DNA from: a virus
Length of the DNA: 35,837 bases
IMG/VR virus record: IMGVR_UViG_3300050166_000072
Location: 1 to 35,837 of that record
Direction: 5' to 3' (one strand)
Shown: positions 1 through 6,880 of the stretch, piece by piece
Position numbering within the stretch: the first letter of the stretch is position 1
Layout: every line of letters starts with the position of its first letter
Notes under the pieces: generated by a model
Databases searched by the model: none
Told to the model about the DNA's origin: nothing
The model's input: only the letters and a program-made list of their open reading frames with translations
Program-made: the position numbers and the translations under genes

Positions 1-140
1 AGTAAATATTAACATAATATTAACATTTTGAAATACAGGGGATAAATTTAAGATATTGATTATCATTATTTTATATGGGCTATAAATTAAATTGTACATA
101 AGATAATAATATAAAAAAGGTCTAAAAAGCCAATGAAATT

Positions 141-170
141 AACCTCTCACGAATATTGAGAGGTTTTTTT
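141..170 (+). terminator. Rho-independent terminator
   Basis: A perfect 9-bp stem AACCTCTCA (141-149) / TGAGAGGTT (157-165) with a 7-nt loop is followed by a run of seven T (164-170). It would end a rightward transcript entering from outside the window. The preceding gene is not visible. Confidence 0.8.
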
Positions 171-341
171 ATGCTAAATTGAAATGTGCATTTTATTACT
201 ATTAACTACCATTTTACTACCATTTAAAAGTGAATTAAATAGGATTTAAAGCACTATTATACCATTGACAGGCAAATACCTTAATAAAACTACAATTATT
301 AATAAAATAAGGGCTTAAAAGAACAAAGCCTAACTAATTAT

Positions 342-365
342 AGCCCCATTTTGAGGGCTTTTTTT
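342..365 (+). terminator. Rho-independent terminator
   Basis: Stem AGCCC (342-346) / GGGCT (355-359) with an 8-nt loop, followed by seven T (359-365). It is shorter than the terminator at 141-170 but has the classic form. It would insulate the phage early region from rightward host transcription. Confidence 0.65.
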
Positions 366-518
366 ATACCTAAAAGTAAAAATAGAAAAACACTACTTTT
401 TTATAATGGGTAACCTAATGGGTAACCTAATGGGTAACCAAATTAGTGTATAAAAATACTCTGTATAATAACCCTAAATGTATGTTTTTATACTTAAAAA
501 CACTTTTTTTTATACTTA
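361..518 (+). repeat. Three dispersed copies of TTTTTATACYTA
   Basis: TTTTTATACCTA is at 361-372, and TTTTTATACTTA is at 485-496 and 507-518. The last two are 22 bp apart, about two helical turns. Mu-type transposases bind several roughly 22-bp sites at each phage end, so these are candidate end sites. In such AT-rich DNA chance recurrence is also possible. Confidence 0.35.
405..440. repeat. Three tandem copies of a 12-bp repeat
   Basis: AATGGGTAACCT occurs at 405-416 and 417-428, and AATGGGTAACCA at 429-440. Each unit contains the 7-bp near-palindrome GGTAACC. The spacing of 12 bp is close to one helical turn, which suits a protein that binds one face of the helix. Possible roles are transposase or regulator binding at the left end; this is inference. 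Confidence 0.7.
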
Positions 519-628
519 GATACCCCCGTAATGCAATGATTTTTAATTTAAACATATATAACTTATTGATTTTTAATTATATATGTAAATTTCATATAAA
601 AAGAATCAATTTATATCCCTATAATAAT

Positions 629-636
629 TAAATTTG
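629..636 (+). promoter_or_regulatory. Bacteroidota-type -7 promoter box
   Basis: TAAATTTG matches the TAnnTTTG consensus used by the Bacteroidota primary sigma factor. It lies 33 nt before the ATG at 669. No clear TTG -33 element is seen at the expected distance, so strength is uncertain. Confidence 0.45.
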
Positions 637-668
637 TCAATAAATTTTATTATCACAAAAGAGGAACT

Positions 669-845
669 ATGAATAATATTAAATTTCAACTACTTGTTTT
701 TTATATCATTGTTGCCATACATATATTAACACTTGGATATGGTATTTATAGCAATGAAAATAAAATAGTATTACTTTCTTGCAGTATGATAGTTGCATTT
801 GTTAGTATAATACTTATTTATAAATACGAACCCAAAGAGAAATAA
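669..845 (+). CDS. Small two-helix membrane protein
   Basis: 58 residues, start ATG at 669 preceded by an AAAGAGGAAC purine stretch, an unusually good ribosome-binding site for this DNA. Two hydrophobic segments are seen, at about residues 6-24 and 34-52, so it should sit in the inner membrane with a short charged tail (YEPKEK). No family is recognised. Its 3' end overlaps by 32 bases, in the opposite direction, the small membrane gene at 814-1062. It may be a phage moron or a host gene; the position beside the repressor favours the phage. It would be missed by gene callers with a 60-residue cut-off. Confidence 0.55.
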   Translation: MNNIKFQLLVFYIIVAIHILTLGYGIYSNENKIVLLSCSMIVAFVSIILIYKYEPKEK

Positions 846-1062
846 GCATTGATAGTAAAGTCAATAAAAATCCAATTCTATTCCTTACTAAATAGTCTTT
901 TTCTATTTTTTGTTCCTTTATCTTTCTCTCTTTTAATTCTTCTGTGGTATATAAATAAGTAGAGGACCCTTTTTTTATATTTGGGGATATTCCAAATTTA
1001 TACATGAGCATTATACCAATTATTCCTATTGTGATACTCGTAAACTCTAAAATTTCTTTCAT
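814..1062 (-). CDS. Small membrane protein downstream of the repressor
   Basis: 82 residues with hydrophobic segments near residues 8-24 and 63-79, separated by a charged lysine- and glutamate-rich loop. It starts 6 bases after the repressor stop and on the same strand, so it is almost certainly cotranscribed with the repressor in the lysogen. Genes in this position often protect the lysogen from other phages (superinfection exclusion), but no sequence motif proves this; that role is inference from context. Its end overlaps the convergent gene 669-845. Confidence 0.65.
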   Translation of the reverse strand: MKEILEFTSITIGIIGIMLMYKFGISPNIKKGSSTYLYTTEELKERKIKEQKIEKDYLVRNRIGFLLTLLSMLISLWVRIYK

Positions 1063-1068
1063 TTTTAA

Positions 1069-1470
1069 TTATTTAGGTTCTTTTTTAATCAATTCAGGTG
1101 CTGGCTCAGCCACAGACCTATAAAGAATGGGTTCTTTTGATGCTTGTTTTATCGTAGAAAGTTCCTTTTCTAGAGTGTCTACTTTAAACTCTAAGCCCTC
1201 TATTATTTTTGCTTGCATAGCATTTTCTCTATCTAGTATGGCTATTTTACCTTTATCTTCTTGTTTTTCGACCTTTTTGCCAAAGCATAACCAATCCATA
1301 GAAACTTCAAAAAAGGAACTTATTGCCATTATTTGAGTTAATGTTGGCTGTAATTTACCTAATTCAATCTTACTATATTGGCTGCTGTCTATGTTAATTA
1401 GTCCAGAAACAACCTTTTGAGTTAGTTTTTTTTCTTCTCTTAACTCTTTGATTCTTATGTATATATCCAT
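1069..1470 (-). CDS. XRE-family phage repressor
   Basis: 133 residues. Residues about 4-62 form a helix-turn-helix of the XRE/CI type: IRIKELREEKKLTQ, then VSGLINIDSSQYSKIELG, then PTLTQIMAISSFFEVSMDWL. The remainder is a leucine-heptad coiled coil (about 80-108), likely a dimerisation segment, followed by a proline-rich tail. There is no visible LexA-like peptidase part, so induction is probably not by self-cleavage. It is divergent from the Ner/Cro-like gene at 1581 and separated from it by paired dyads, the layout of a lysis-lysogeny switch. The ATG at 1470 fits the HTH start. Confidence 0.85.
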   Translation of the reverse strand: MDIYIRIKELREEKKLTQKVVSGLINIDSSQYSKIELGKLQPTLTQIMAISSFFEVSMDWLCFGKKVEKQEDKGKIAILDRENAMQAKIIEGLEFKVDTLEKELSTIKQASKEPILYRSVAEPAPELIKKEPK

Positions 1471-1484
1471 ATATTTAAAAAAAT

Positions 1485-1534
1485 AAAGGAAAATAAATCC
1501 TTTTTAATTTGTTTAAAAGGAAATTACTTCCTTA
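1485..1534. promoter_or_regulatory. Two similar 19-bp operator dyads
   Basis: Site 1 (1485-1503) is AAAGGA, seven bases, TCCTTT. Site 2 (1516-1534) reads AAAGGAAATTACTTCCTTA. The two sites match at 15 of 19 positions and their centres are 31 bp apart, about three helical turns. Site 2 overlaps the rightward promoter box. This is the expected arrangement for repressor binding to two cooperative operators. Confidence 0.75.
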
Positions 1535-1540
1535 TATTTG
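1508..1540 (+). promoter_or_regulatory. Early rightward promoter
   Basis: The -33 element TTTG (1508-1511) and -7 box TATATTTG (1533-1540) are 21 bp apart and match the Bacteroidota consensus. The box overlaps the last two bases of operator 2, so repressor binding should block it. It drives the gene at 1581 and probably the whole early operon. Confidence 0.7.
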
Positions 1541-1554
1541 TGTCAACAACGTAA

Positions 1555-1587
1555 CAAAGGTATAAAATAAAAATTCAGTTATGACAA
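1555..1587 (-). promoter_or_regulatory. Leftward repressor promoter
   Basis: On the minus strand TACCTTTG (1562-1555) fits TAnnTTTG, with TTG (1587-1585) about 22 bp upstream. Transcription would start near 1549, cross both operators and read the repressor gene. The rightward and leftward promoters therefore face each other and overlap. Confidence 0.5.
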
Positions 1588-1766
1588 TAGAACAAATTAA
1601 AAAAAGCACACAGTACGGAGACTATACTTTACTTGGACAAGTTTTAGGACTTAATGCGCCGGCTGCTAAAATGAGATTTCTACGAGGAGATGAACACGCT
1701 AAAAATGCCTTAGTAAAAATCATTGCCAATAGAGAGGAGCTAATTAAAGAATTTCAAAAATCATAA
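1581..1766 (+). CDS. Ner/Cro-like early regulator
   Basis: 61 residues. A single short helix-turn-helix-like unit is visible: MTIEQIKKSTQYGDYTLLGQVLG followed by APAAKMRFLRGDEHAKNAL. It is the first gene rightward of the switch, in the position of Mu ner or lambda cro, and is divergent from the repressor. The probable role is to shut off the repressor promoter and tune early transcription. The family is judged from size, position and helix pattern only. Confidence 0.7.
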   Translation: MTIEQIKKSTQYGDYTLLGQVLGLNAPAAKMRFLRGDEHAKNALVKIIANREELIKEFQKS

Positions 1767-1768
1767 TT

Positions 1769-1870
1769 ATGACAAAGAATGATCCCACCCCTTTCGAAAA
1801 ATTTTGTACAGGATTTATACTGGTAGCCTTGAGCTACTTTGTGATAAGAGTTCTAGTGCAGTTTTGTTAA
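1769..1870 (+). CDS. Tiny membrane peptide
   Basis: 33 residues starting at ATG 1769, two bases after the preceding stop. One hydrophobic helix spans about residues 14-32 (TGFILVALSYFVIRVLVQFC). Tight spacing to its neighbour supports translation, but the length makes this uncertain. No family is recognised. Confidence 0.4.
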   Translation: MTKNDPTPFEKFCTGFILVALSYFVIRVLVQFC

Positions 1871-1889
1871 CCTTTTAAAAATTTTAATC

Positions 1890-1997
1890 ATGAATACATT
1901 AAATACTGCCGAAGCAAAACAGGCAATGGAATATAATAGAGCGATATGTAATAATCTTAAGGCCATGAAAACTAAAACACAAATCGATAAACTATAA
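1890..1997 (+). CDS. Small hypothetical early protein
   Basis: 35 residues, ATG 1890, polar and largely helical, ending in KTKTQIDKL. It lies in the early operon between the regulator and the transposase. Nothing identifies a function. Spacing and strand agree with neighbours, which is the only support. Confidence 0.35.
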   Translation: MNTLNTAEAKQAMEYNRAICNNLKAMKTKTQIDKL

Positions 1998-2103
1998 ATG
2001 ATACGAAAACTAAATAGATATGAACTACTCACAACTAAGCATGACCCAACATCTCTCTAAACATTTAGAGATTGATAAGGCCTATTTGAAGAATGAATAT
2101 GGA

Positions 2104-2349
2104 CTATTTCGACTTCTTTTTTATTACCCCTTTCTTGGCAAGGTATATCAGGTTCTCTACAGATTTTCGTGCAGGTATGTCCGATTTTACAGAAAGTATT
2201 TTAGTAACCAAAACGGTAATATCTCCTAGTGGTTCCAGTTGTTCTGAGGTTAACTGCTCTTGAATTTCATTAACATAATGAGGTATTACTATATTAACAA
2301 GCGGTGTCCCAACAAACAGTTCAAGTTTGTCCCAAACTTCATTTTCCAT
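2104..2349 (-). CDS. Opposite-strand small protein in the early region
   Basis: 81 residues if translated from ATG 2349; an upstream GTG at 2373 is possible but would lie before the predicted transcript start. The protein is mixed hydrophobic and charged, without membrane segments, and ends in a basic tail (KKGVIKKKSK). It faces the early operon. A TATATTTG box at 2383-2376 on the same strand gives it its own promoter. Its composition looks more protein-like than the ORF on the other strand (2020-2229). No family is recognised. Being antisense to the early transcript, it may be expressed in the lysogen. Confidence 0.55.
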   Translation of the reverse strand: MENEVWDKLELFVGTPLVNIVIPHYVNEIQEQLTSEQLEPLGDITVLVTKILSVKSDIPARKSVENLIYLAKKGVIKKKSK

Positions 2350-2375
2350 ATTACTATTATTTAAGGTTAGCACTA

Positions 2376-2383
2376 CAAATATA
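2376..2383 (-). promoter_or_regulatory. Promoter box for the opposite-strand gene
   Basis: Minus-strand TATATTTG fits TAnnTTTG. The start of transcription would be near 2369, leaving about 20 nt before the ATG at 2349. Confidence 0.5.
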
Positions 2384-2390
2384 GTAAAAA

Positions 2391-2430
2391 TCCCGCCACG
2401 GCTTGGCCTGGTTTCGACACCAGGGCGGGA
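2391..2430. terminator. GC-rich hairpin before the transposase gene
   Basis: Outer stem TCCCGC (2391-2396) / GCGGGA (2425-2430) encloses an inner perfect stem CCTGGT (2407-2412) / ACCAGG (2419-2424) with loop TTCGAC. It stands out in AT-rich DNA. Read on the minus strand it is followed by five T, so it could terminate leftward antisense transcripts. On the plus strand no T-run follows, so there it would be a structured leader 19 nt before the transposase start. Confidence 0.6.
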
Positions 2431-2448
2431 ACAAAAAACATAAAACTA

Positions 2449-4527
2449 ATGAATAACGAAAGTCCATACATGTATCACGATAAAAAGCTAGGTGTAAAAA
2501 TCAAATTCTTGATTTTTGACCGAGACTTTCATGTGGATAGTTTAAGGCTAATTAGTTATAAAGCTTTGAACCAACGAATAAGATCTACAACATCAAGCGA
2601 GGTACAATTGAGACGTGCCTCTATTAGCTGTGATGCTCTTGTCTTATTCACAAGCCTATCATTAGACTGGAAAAACCGTTTGACTACCACTTTTGGGAAC
2701 CCTGATGTGGAGGTTAAGAAAAGCTGGTTCAGCCAACACTATGTGGCAGATCGTGAAGCATTCAATTTTTATGTAGGTTATACCTACAATGAAAATCAAA
2801 AGCTCGAGCTTGACATTGTGGAGACGTATACCTATAATGCCTCGGTTCTGAACACGGTTTTGATTATGAAAAATAATCGTAAGCAGTATTTGAAAGCATT
2901 AGGATGTAGCTCGGTAGATATTTGGGACAGTTTAAGCCGTGACGTGAACGCTTTTAGAGACGTACCTCACAATTTACCAACGACAAAGGACTCACTTCGT
3001 TACAAGGCTACAAAATACGCCAAGGAAGGTTATAGTTCTATAATCTCTGGAAAATTTGGTATGAAAAACGCTCTTAAGGTTAAAGAGAAAGAGCAAGAGG
3101 CATTATTGGACGAACTTTTGGCTAAACACACCAATCTTGATAATGAACTAATTAGCAACCTATATAATATGGTTGCTGAGCGCTTGAGCTGGCCAACTAT
3201 AACTGCTCAAACGGTTGGCAACCGTAAAAAAGATAGTAACCTAGTAATTTATGCGGGTCGTAACGGTGTACCGGCTTTATCAAATAATGTTTTGATGCAA
3301 AACAAACGCCAAAAACCAACTACCCCGATGCTTTATTGGACTTTGGACGGATGGGATGCTGAACTTTTGTACCAAAAAACGGCAACAAACAAAGGCGGAT
3401 ATGCTACTACTACTTACCATAACCGTTTAACGATGGTAGTTATTTTGGACGCATTCAACAAATATCCAGTTGGGTACGCTATTGGAACCCACGAAACACC
3501 TGAGTTGATTAAGGAGGCCATGCGCAGCGCAATCAATCATACAGCAGAATTATTTGGTCAAAGATACAATCCACGCCAGCTGCAAAGTGATAACTACCAA
3601 AGTAAGGCATTGACACCGATGTATGAGGCGTGTACCAAGTATTATACACCTGCAAAAATCAAAAATGCTAAGTCTAAGATAGTTGAGCCTTATTTCAACC
3701 ATATCAATAAGACGTATTGCAAGTTGATGGACAACTGGAGTGGTCACAATATTAATAGTGGCTCTAAAAATCAGCCTAATACTGAAATGCTGAATAAGCT
3801 AAGTAAGTTCTTTCCAGACGAGCAAGGATGTAGACAACAATTGGAGGGAATTATAGCTGCTGAACGCGCTAAAAAACAACAGGAATATGTTGCTAACTGG
3901 GACAATGTACCAACTGATTTAAGGCTACCAATGCCAATCGAAAATTATTTGTTAGCTCTTGGATCCAAGTCGGGAATGACTAACAAATTAGTTGGTTCGG
4001 GATTGAATGTAACCATTGGAGGCGCAAAACAGGTATACGATTCATTCGACCTAGACTTTAGAAAACAATCACACCAGGACTGGACAATATTATATGATGC
4101 ACAGGATCAATCACAAGTACTTGCCGTTAGCGCCGACACCAAACATCGATTTATACTAGAACGCAAATTTGTACAGGCAATGGCAATTGATGACCGAGGG
4201 GAGTTTGATACTCAGGAGCTTAAAAAAGTAAACGACTATAACCAAAGGGCAATAGCCTACATCACTGAGGAGCGCGAGGAGAACGCCGCTGTTTTAGAAG
4301 TTCTTTTCGACAATCCACTGCTTAATGATACGCTGGCCAAGCACCTTCTGGTGGATTCAAGAGGGCAGCACAAGGATCAAAAAAGCAAACAGCGACTTGC
4401 CGCTGCACAAGTAGAAAAGGCTTTGCTTAAGCAAGAGAAAGCTGAGAAAAAACAAGCCGAAAAAACGTGGCAAGAAGACCAAAACGAATACATCAACAAG
4501 AAAATAGACATTAACCAATATTTATAA
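2449..4527 (+). CDS. Mu-type DDE transposase (MuA-like)
   Basis: 692 residues, close to the 663 of MuA. It joins phage ends to target DNA, both for integration and replicative transposition. The retroviral-integrase-fold core shows the acidic triad in the right order: D300 in the TLDGWD motif, D381 in QSDNYQ, and E413 in KSKIVEPYF, all in a conserved sequence setting. The N-terminal 250 residues would carry end-binding domains; the C-terminal part (from about 630) is a lysine- and glutamine-rich helix that in Mu contacts MuB and ClpX. The ATPase gene follows 4 bases after the stop. The gene appears intact. Confidence 0.92.
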   Translation: MNNESPYMYHDKKLGVKIKFLIFDRDFHVDSLRLISYKALNQRIRSTTSSEVQLRRASISCDALVLFTSLSLDWKNRLTTTFGNPDVEVKKSWFSQHYVADREAFNFYVGYTYNENQKLELDIVETYTYNASVLNTVLIMKNNRKQYLKALGCSSVDIWDSLSRDVNAFRDVPHNLPTTKDSLRYKATKYAKEGYSSIISGKFGMKNALKVKEKEQEALLDELLAKHTNLDNELISNLYNMVAERLSWPTITAQTVGNRKKDSNLVIYAGRNGVPALSNNVLMQNKRQKPTTPMLYWTLDGWDAELLYQKTATNKGGYATTTYHNRLTMVVILDAFNKYPVGYAIGTHETPELIKEAMRSAINHTAELFGQRYNPRQLQSDNYQSKALTPMYEACTKYYTPAKIKNAKSKIVEPYFNHINKTYCKLMDNWSGHNINSGSKNQPNTEMLNKLSKFFPDEQGCRQQLEGIIAAERAKKQQEYVANWDNVPTDLRLPMPIENYLLALGSKSGMTNKLVGSGLNVTIGGAKQVYDSFDLDFRKQSHQDWTILYDAQDQSQVLAVSADTKHRFILERKFVQAMAIDDRGEFDTQELKKVNDYNQRAIAYITEEREENAAVLEVLFDNPLLNDTLAKHLLVDSRGQHKDQKSKQRLAAAQVEKALLKQEKAEKKQAEKTWQEDQNEYINKKIDINQYL

Positions 4528-4531
4528 CCAC

Positions 4532-5494
4532 ATGGATCATATCACTAAAAAAGAAGTAATTGCTGCGTTGAATGAATATATGCAGACCCATAAAATGACA
4601 CAAGCCGATGTCGCTAATAAAGCGGGTGTTAGAAAGGAATATTTATCTATCATTTTAAAGCCAGATAGCGATTTCATGTATGATGCCGGGGCTAATGGTA
4701 AAGGTTTTATTCCTGTAAAACACTTTAATGCTTTAGCAGAAATGTGTGGCTACAAAACTGAAAAGGAGTATTGGCAAACACAACCTACCGCTCAAACAAG
4801 TGCTATTCTTGCCAACTTGGAAGATGCCAAGAAACATCACCTAACAATTACGCTAATTGGCGAAACTGGTTCTGGTAAATCCTATACGGCAAATTTGTTT
4901 GCCGCTAAAAACCCGCTAGATACATTCGTAATAACAGCGGGTTCTAGTGATACGCTTTCAGATTTGATTGATAAGATTATGGAAGAGTTAAAGATTCACG
5001 CAACGGGGCGTTCTAAGTCAACTAAAATCCGTCAAATAGCTACTTCCATGAGAATGCTTAAAAACTATGGACACACACCTATGCTAATTGTAGATGAGTC
5101 AGAGTACTTAAAGCAGGCAGCACTTTGTGCAATGAAGGAGCTATACGATAATCTTAAAGACTACTGCTCACTAGTTTTCATTGGTACAGACCAGCTTGTT
5201 GACAATGTGGAGCGATTAAAGAGGCGTAACAAATCCGGTATCCCGCAATTTCACAGACGCATCAAATTTGGTTTGCGATTACTACCCAATATCGACAGAA
5301 GCTACGCCTTATTTGTTAATGATATTGAGGATAGACAGTTGAAAAGATTTATTCTTTCGAACTGTGGCAACTATGGAGAGTTGCACGATATCATTGTGCC
5401 AGCCACTCGTGAAGCTGAACGTTTGGGAGAACCATTAAGTTTAGATATAGTTAGAAAAGTATTAAATCTACCAGAAGGTAATTTGATATGGTAA
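4532..5494 (+). CDS. MuB-like target-selection ATPase
   Basis: 320 residues, matching MuB (312). Residues about 5-45 form a Cro-like HTH (KMTQADVANKAGVRKEYLS). A AAA+ ATPase follows with Walker A GETGSGKS at 110-117 and Walker B MLIVDESE at 184-191. MuB binds DNA as ATP filaments, delivers target DNA to the transposase and gives target immunity; those roles are inferred from the family and from its place directly after the transposase. Its last codons overlap the start of the next ATPase gene by 7 bases. Confidence 0.9.
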   Translation: MDHITKKEVIAALNEYMQTHKMTQADVANKAGVRKEYLSIILKPDSDFMYDAGANGKGFIPVKHFNALAEMCGYKTEKEYWQTQPTAQTSAILANLEDAKKHHLTITLIGETGSGKSYTANLFAAKNPLDTFVITAGSSDTLSDLIDKIMEELKIHATGRSKSTKIRQIATSMRMLKNYGHTPMLIVDESEYLKQAALCAMKELYDNLKDYCSLVFIGTDQLVDNVERLKRRNKSGIPQFHRRIKFGLRLLPNIDRSYALFVNDIEDRQLKRFILSNCGNYGELHDIIVPATREAERLGEPLSLDIVRKVLNLPEGNLIW

Positions 5495-6117
5495 TTAAAA
5501 AAGCTTTGACGGTTGCCAATATTCAAAGCCAAAAAATTACTCGAATACCCTTTACGGGTCAGTTTTTTGAAGCGTATCGTCAACCGCAGAATAAGGGAGT
5601 TTGGTTTGTGTGGGGTACTTCGAGTAGTGGCAAGAGTTCCTATATGATGCAAATGTCAAAAGAGCTTGCTAAAACTCAAAAAGTACTTTACAATTTACTC
5701 GAGGAGGAAATGGACGACTCAGATTTTATTGAAAGAACAGAGCTCTTTCAAATGCACGAGGTGAAGGATAATTTTTTAGTCGGGAGGTATTCAATGGAGG
5801 AGCTGTTGGAATACCTAAAAAGAAGGAGTTCCCCCAAGGTGATTATAATTGATAGTGCTACTTATTTTTTCAAAAACTTTACGGAGTATTTGGAATTTAA
5901 AGAGGCTTTAAAAAACAAAATATTGATCATTACTGGTCACGCTCAAGGGAATAACCCAAGGAGCGAACTAGAAAAGGATATTATGTACAATGCCAAACAA
6001 AAGATATACGTTAACGCATTTTTGGCAGTATGTAAAGGTAGAACAATAGGGCCTAATGGTGGTTTATATACCATTTGGCAGGAAGGTTACGAAAAAGCAA
6101 GAGGAACAACAGATTAA
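5488..6117 (+). CDS. RecA-fold P-loop ATPase
   Basis: 209 residues. Walker A is GTSSSGKSS at 43-51 and Walker B is VIIIDSATYF at about 118-127, a RecA/KaiC-like order with a short domain. It starts inside the MuB-like gene (ATG 5488) so the two are translationally coupled. Phage Mu has no such protein between B and the semi-essential early genes. It may help load host replication proteins or act in strand annealing; there is no direct evidence for either. Confidence 0.75.
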   Translation: MVIKKALTVANIQSQKITRIPFTGQFFEAYRQPQNKGVWFVWGTSSSGKSSYMMQMSKELAKTQKVLYNLLEEEMDDSDFIERTELFQMHEVKDNFLVGRYSMEELLEYLKRRSSPKVIIIDSATYFFKNFTEYLEFKEALKNKILIITGHAQGNNPRSELEKDIMYNAKQKIYVNAFLAVCKGRTIGPNGGLYTIWQEGYEKARGTTD

Positions 6118-6127
6118 TAGCAATAGT

Positions 6128-6463
6128 ATGAAAAAGACAAGAACAAAATTAGCAATGAATGAATTTGATTATGAAATGATGATTTTCAGTTTTTACTCTC
6201 GCTGGAGCGAAAGCGTCACTGGTAATATTCCACAATACCAACAGGTACTAGCTAATAGCGCTATTAATGCTTGGTTTATAGAGGAGTTTAGTAAATGCGA
6301 AACAGAGTTTCATTTATTGACAGACCGGTACGAAAATTTAACTATCCAAGACTATAAAAGATGTTATAACGAGTGCACATTTAGGATGTTTAATATTCGA
6401 CCATCGGCACTACTTGAGCCGATTCTTAAAGGAAAAATGAAGTTTAATGTAATCTATAATTAA
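6128..6463 (+). CDS. Hypothetical early protein
   Basis: 112 residues from ATG 6128; an in-frame ATG at 6056 lies inside the ATPase gene and is less likely. The protein is rich in aromatic residues (FDYEMMIFSFYSRW) with no recognised motif. It follows the ATPase by 10 bases in the early operon. Confidence 0.6.
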   Translation: MKKTRTKLAMNEFDYEMMIFSFYSRWSESVTGNIPQYQQVLANSAINAWFIEEFSKCETEFHLLTDRYENLTIQDYKRCYNECTFRMFNIRPSALLEPILKGKMKFNVIYN

Positions 6464-6465
6464 TT

Positions 6466-6645
6466 ATGACGCCACAGCAACGAAAAAACAAAATAGCTGA
6501 TCTTGAACAATGGCTACGCGACAATCCTAACCACGAAATGCGTACTACGATAGAATCAGACCTGCGCAATTTGAAAGAAAGTGATACATCAACACGAACC
6601 TTTGAGCAAGATACTTTTGACCTCCGCAACCATAATTTTAATTAA
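6466..6645 (+). CDS. Small helical hypothetical protein
   Basis: 59 residues, ATG 6466, two bases after the preceding stop. The N-terminal half is a charged amphipathic helix (QQRKNKIADLEQWLRDNP) with a second helix containing LRNLKES. It could be a small adaptor. No family is recognised; tight packing in the operon is the main support. Confidence 0.5.
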   Translation: MTPQQRKNKIADLEQWLRDNPNHEMRTTIESDLRNLKESDTSTRTFEQDTFDLRNHNFN

Positions 6646-6646
6646 G

Positions 6647-6880
6647 ATGAATTTAAACAAAATAGTAACACGATTAGAATTTCTCAGCACAGCGCTATTC
6701 AATGATAGTCAAGAGAAAGAAGTAGGAAAGGCTGGTTTTTTCACAGTTGGCGAAAGAATTAGCATCAATCAAGAGAGAGGATACCTCTACTCGGCTAGAG
6801 GGGAAGATGAGCTTCGTGAATATAAAGTTCCAGATTGGATCGAACTTAAAATAATAAAAAGTCATGGACAAAATAAATAA
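6647..6880 (+). CDS. Hypothetical early protein
   Basis: 77 residues from ATG 6647, one base after the preceding stop. The sequence looks like a small beta-rich fold (VGKAGFFTVGERISINQ). Its end overlaps the next gene by 17 bases. Function unknown. Confidence 0.55.
   Translation: MNLNKIVTRLEFLSTALFNDSQEKEVGKAGFFTVGERISINQERGYLYSARGEDELREYKVPDWIELKIIKSHGQNK

Larger units (their letters stand above)
1..668. other. AT-rich non-coding left flank
   Basis: No convincing gene is seen in this stretch. It holds two intrinsic terminators (141-170 and 342-365), a two-copy 11-bp tandem repeat ACTACCATTTT/A at 205-226, a three-copy 12-bp repeat at 405-440, and three copies of TTTTTATACYTA. The junction between host DNA and the left phage end probably lies here or just outside the window, because the repressor gene begins only about 1.4 kb in. 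No target-site duplication can be recognised with only one end present. Confidence 0.6.

Noticed and set aside
195-240. Possible remnant of a tyrosine integrase or attachment site near the ACTACCATTTT repeats
   Set aside because: No integrase motif can be read in either strand; the minus-strand frame is short and closed by a stop.
405-440. CRISPR-like array
   Set aside because: Units are 12 bp and directly adjacent, with no spacers and no cas genes.
446-631. 61-residue plus-strand ORF in the left flank
   Set aside because: Composition is dominated by I, N, Y, F and K from AT-rich DNA. It has no ribosome-binding site or sensible neighbours and covers the short repeats.
2020-2229. 69-residue plus-strand ORF overlapping the minus-strand gene 2104-2349
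   Set aside because: The second half is rich in F, Y and R, the typical shadow of the other strand. The first 28 codons could be real, but nothing separates them from chance.
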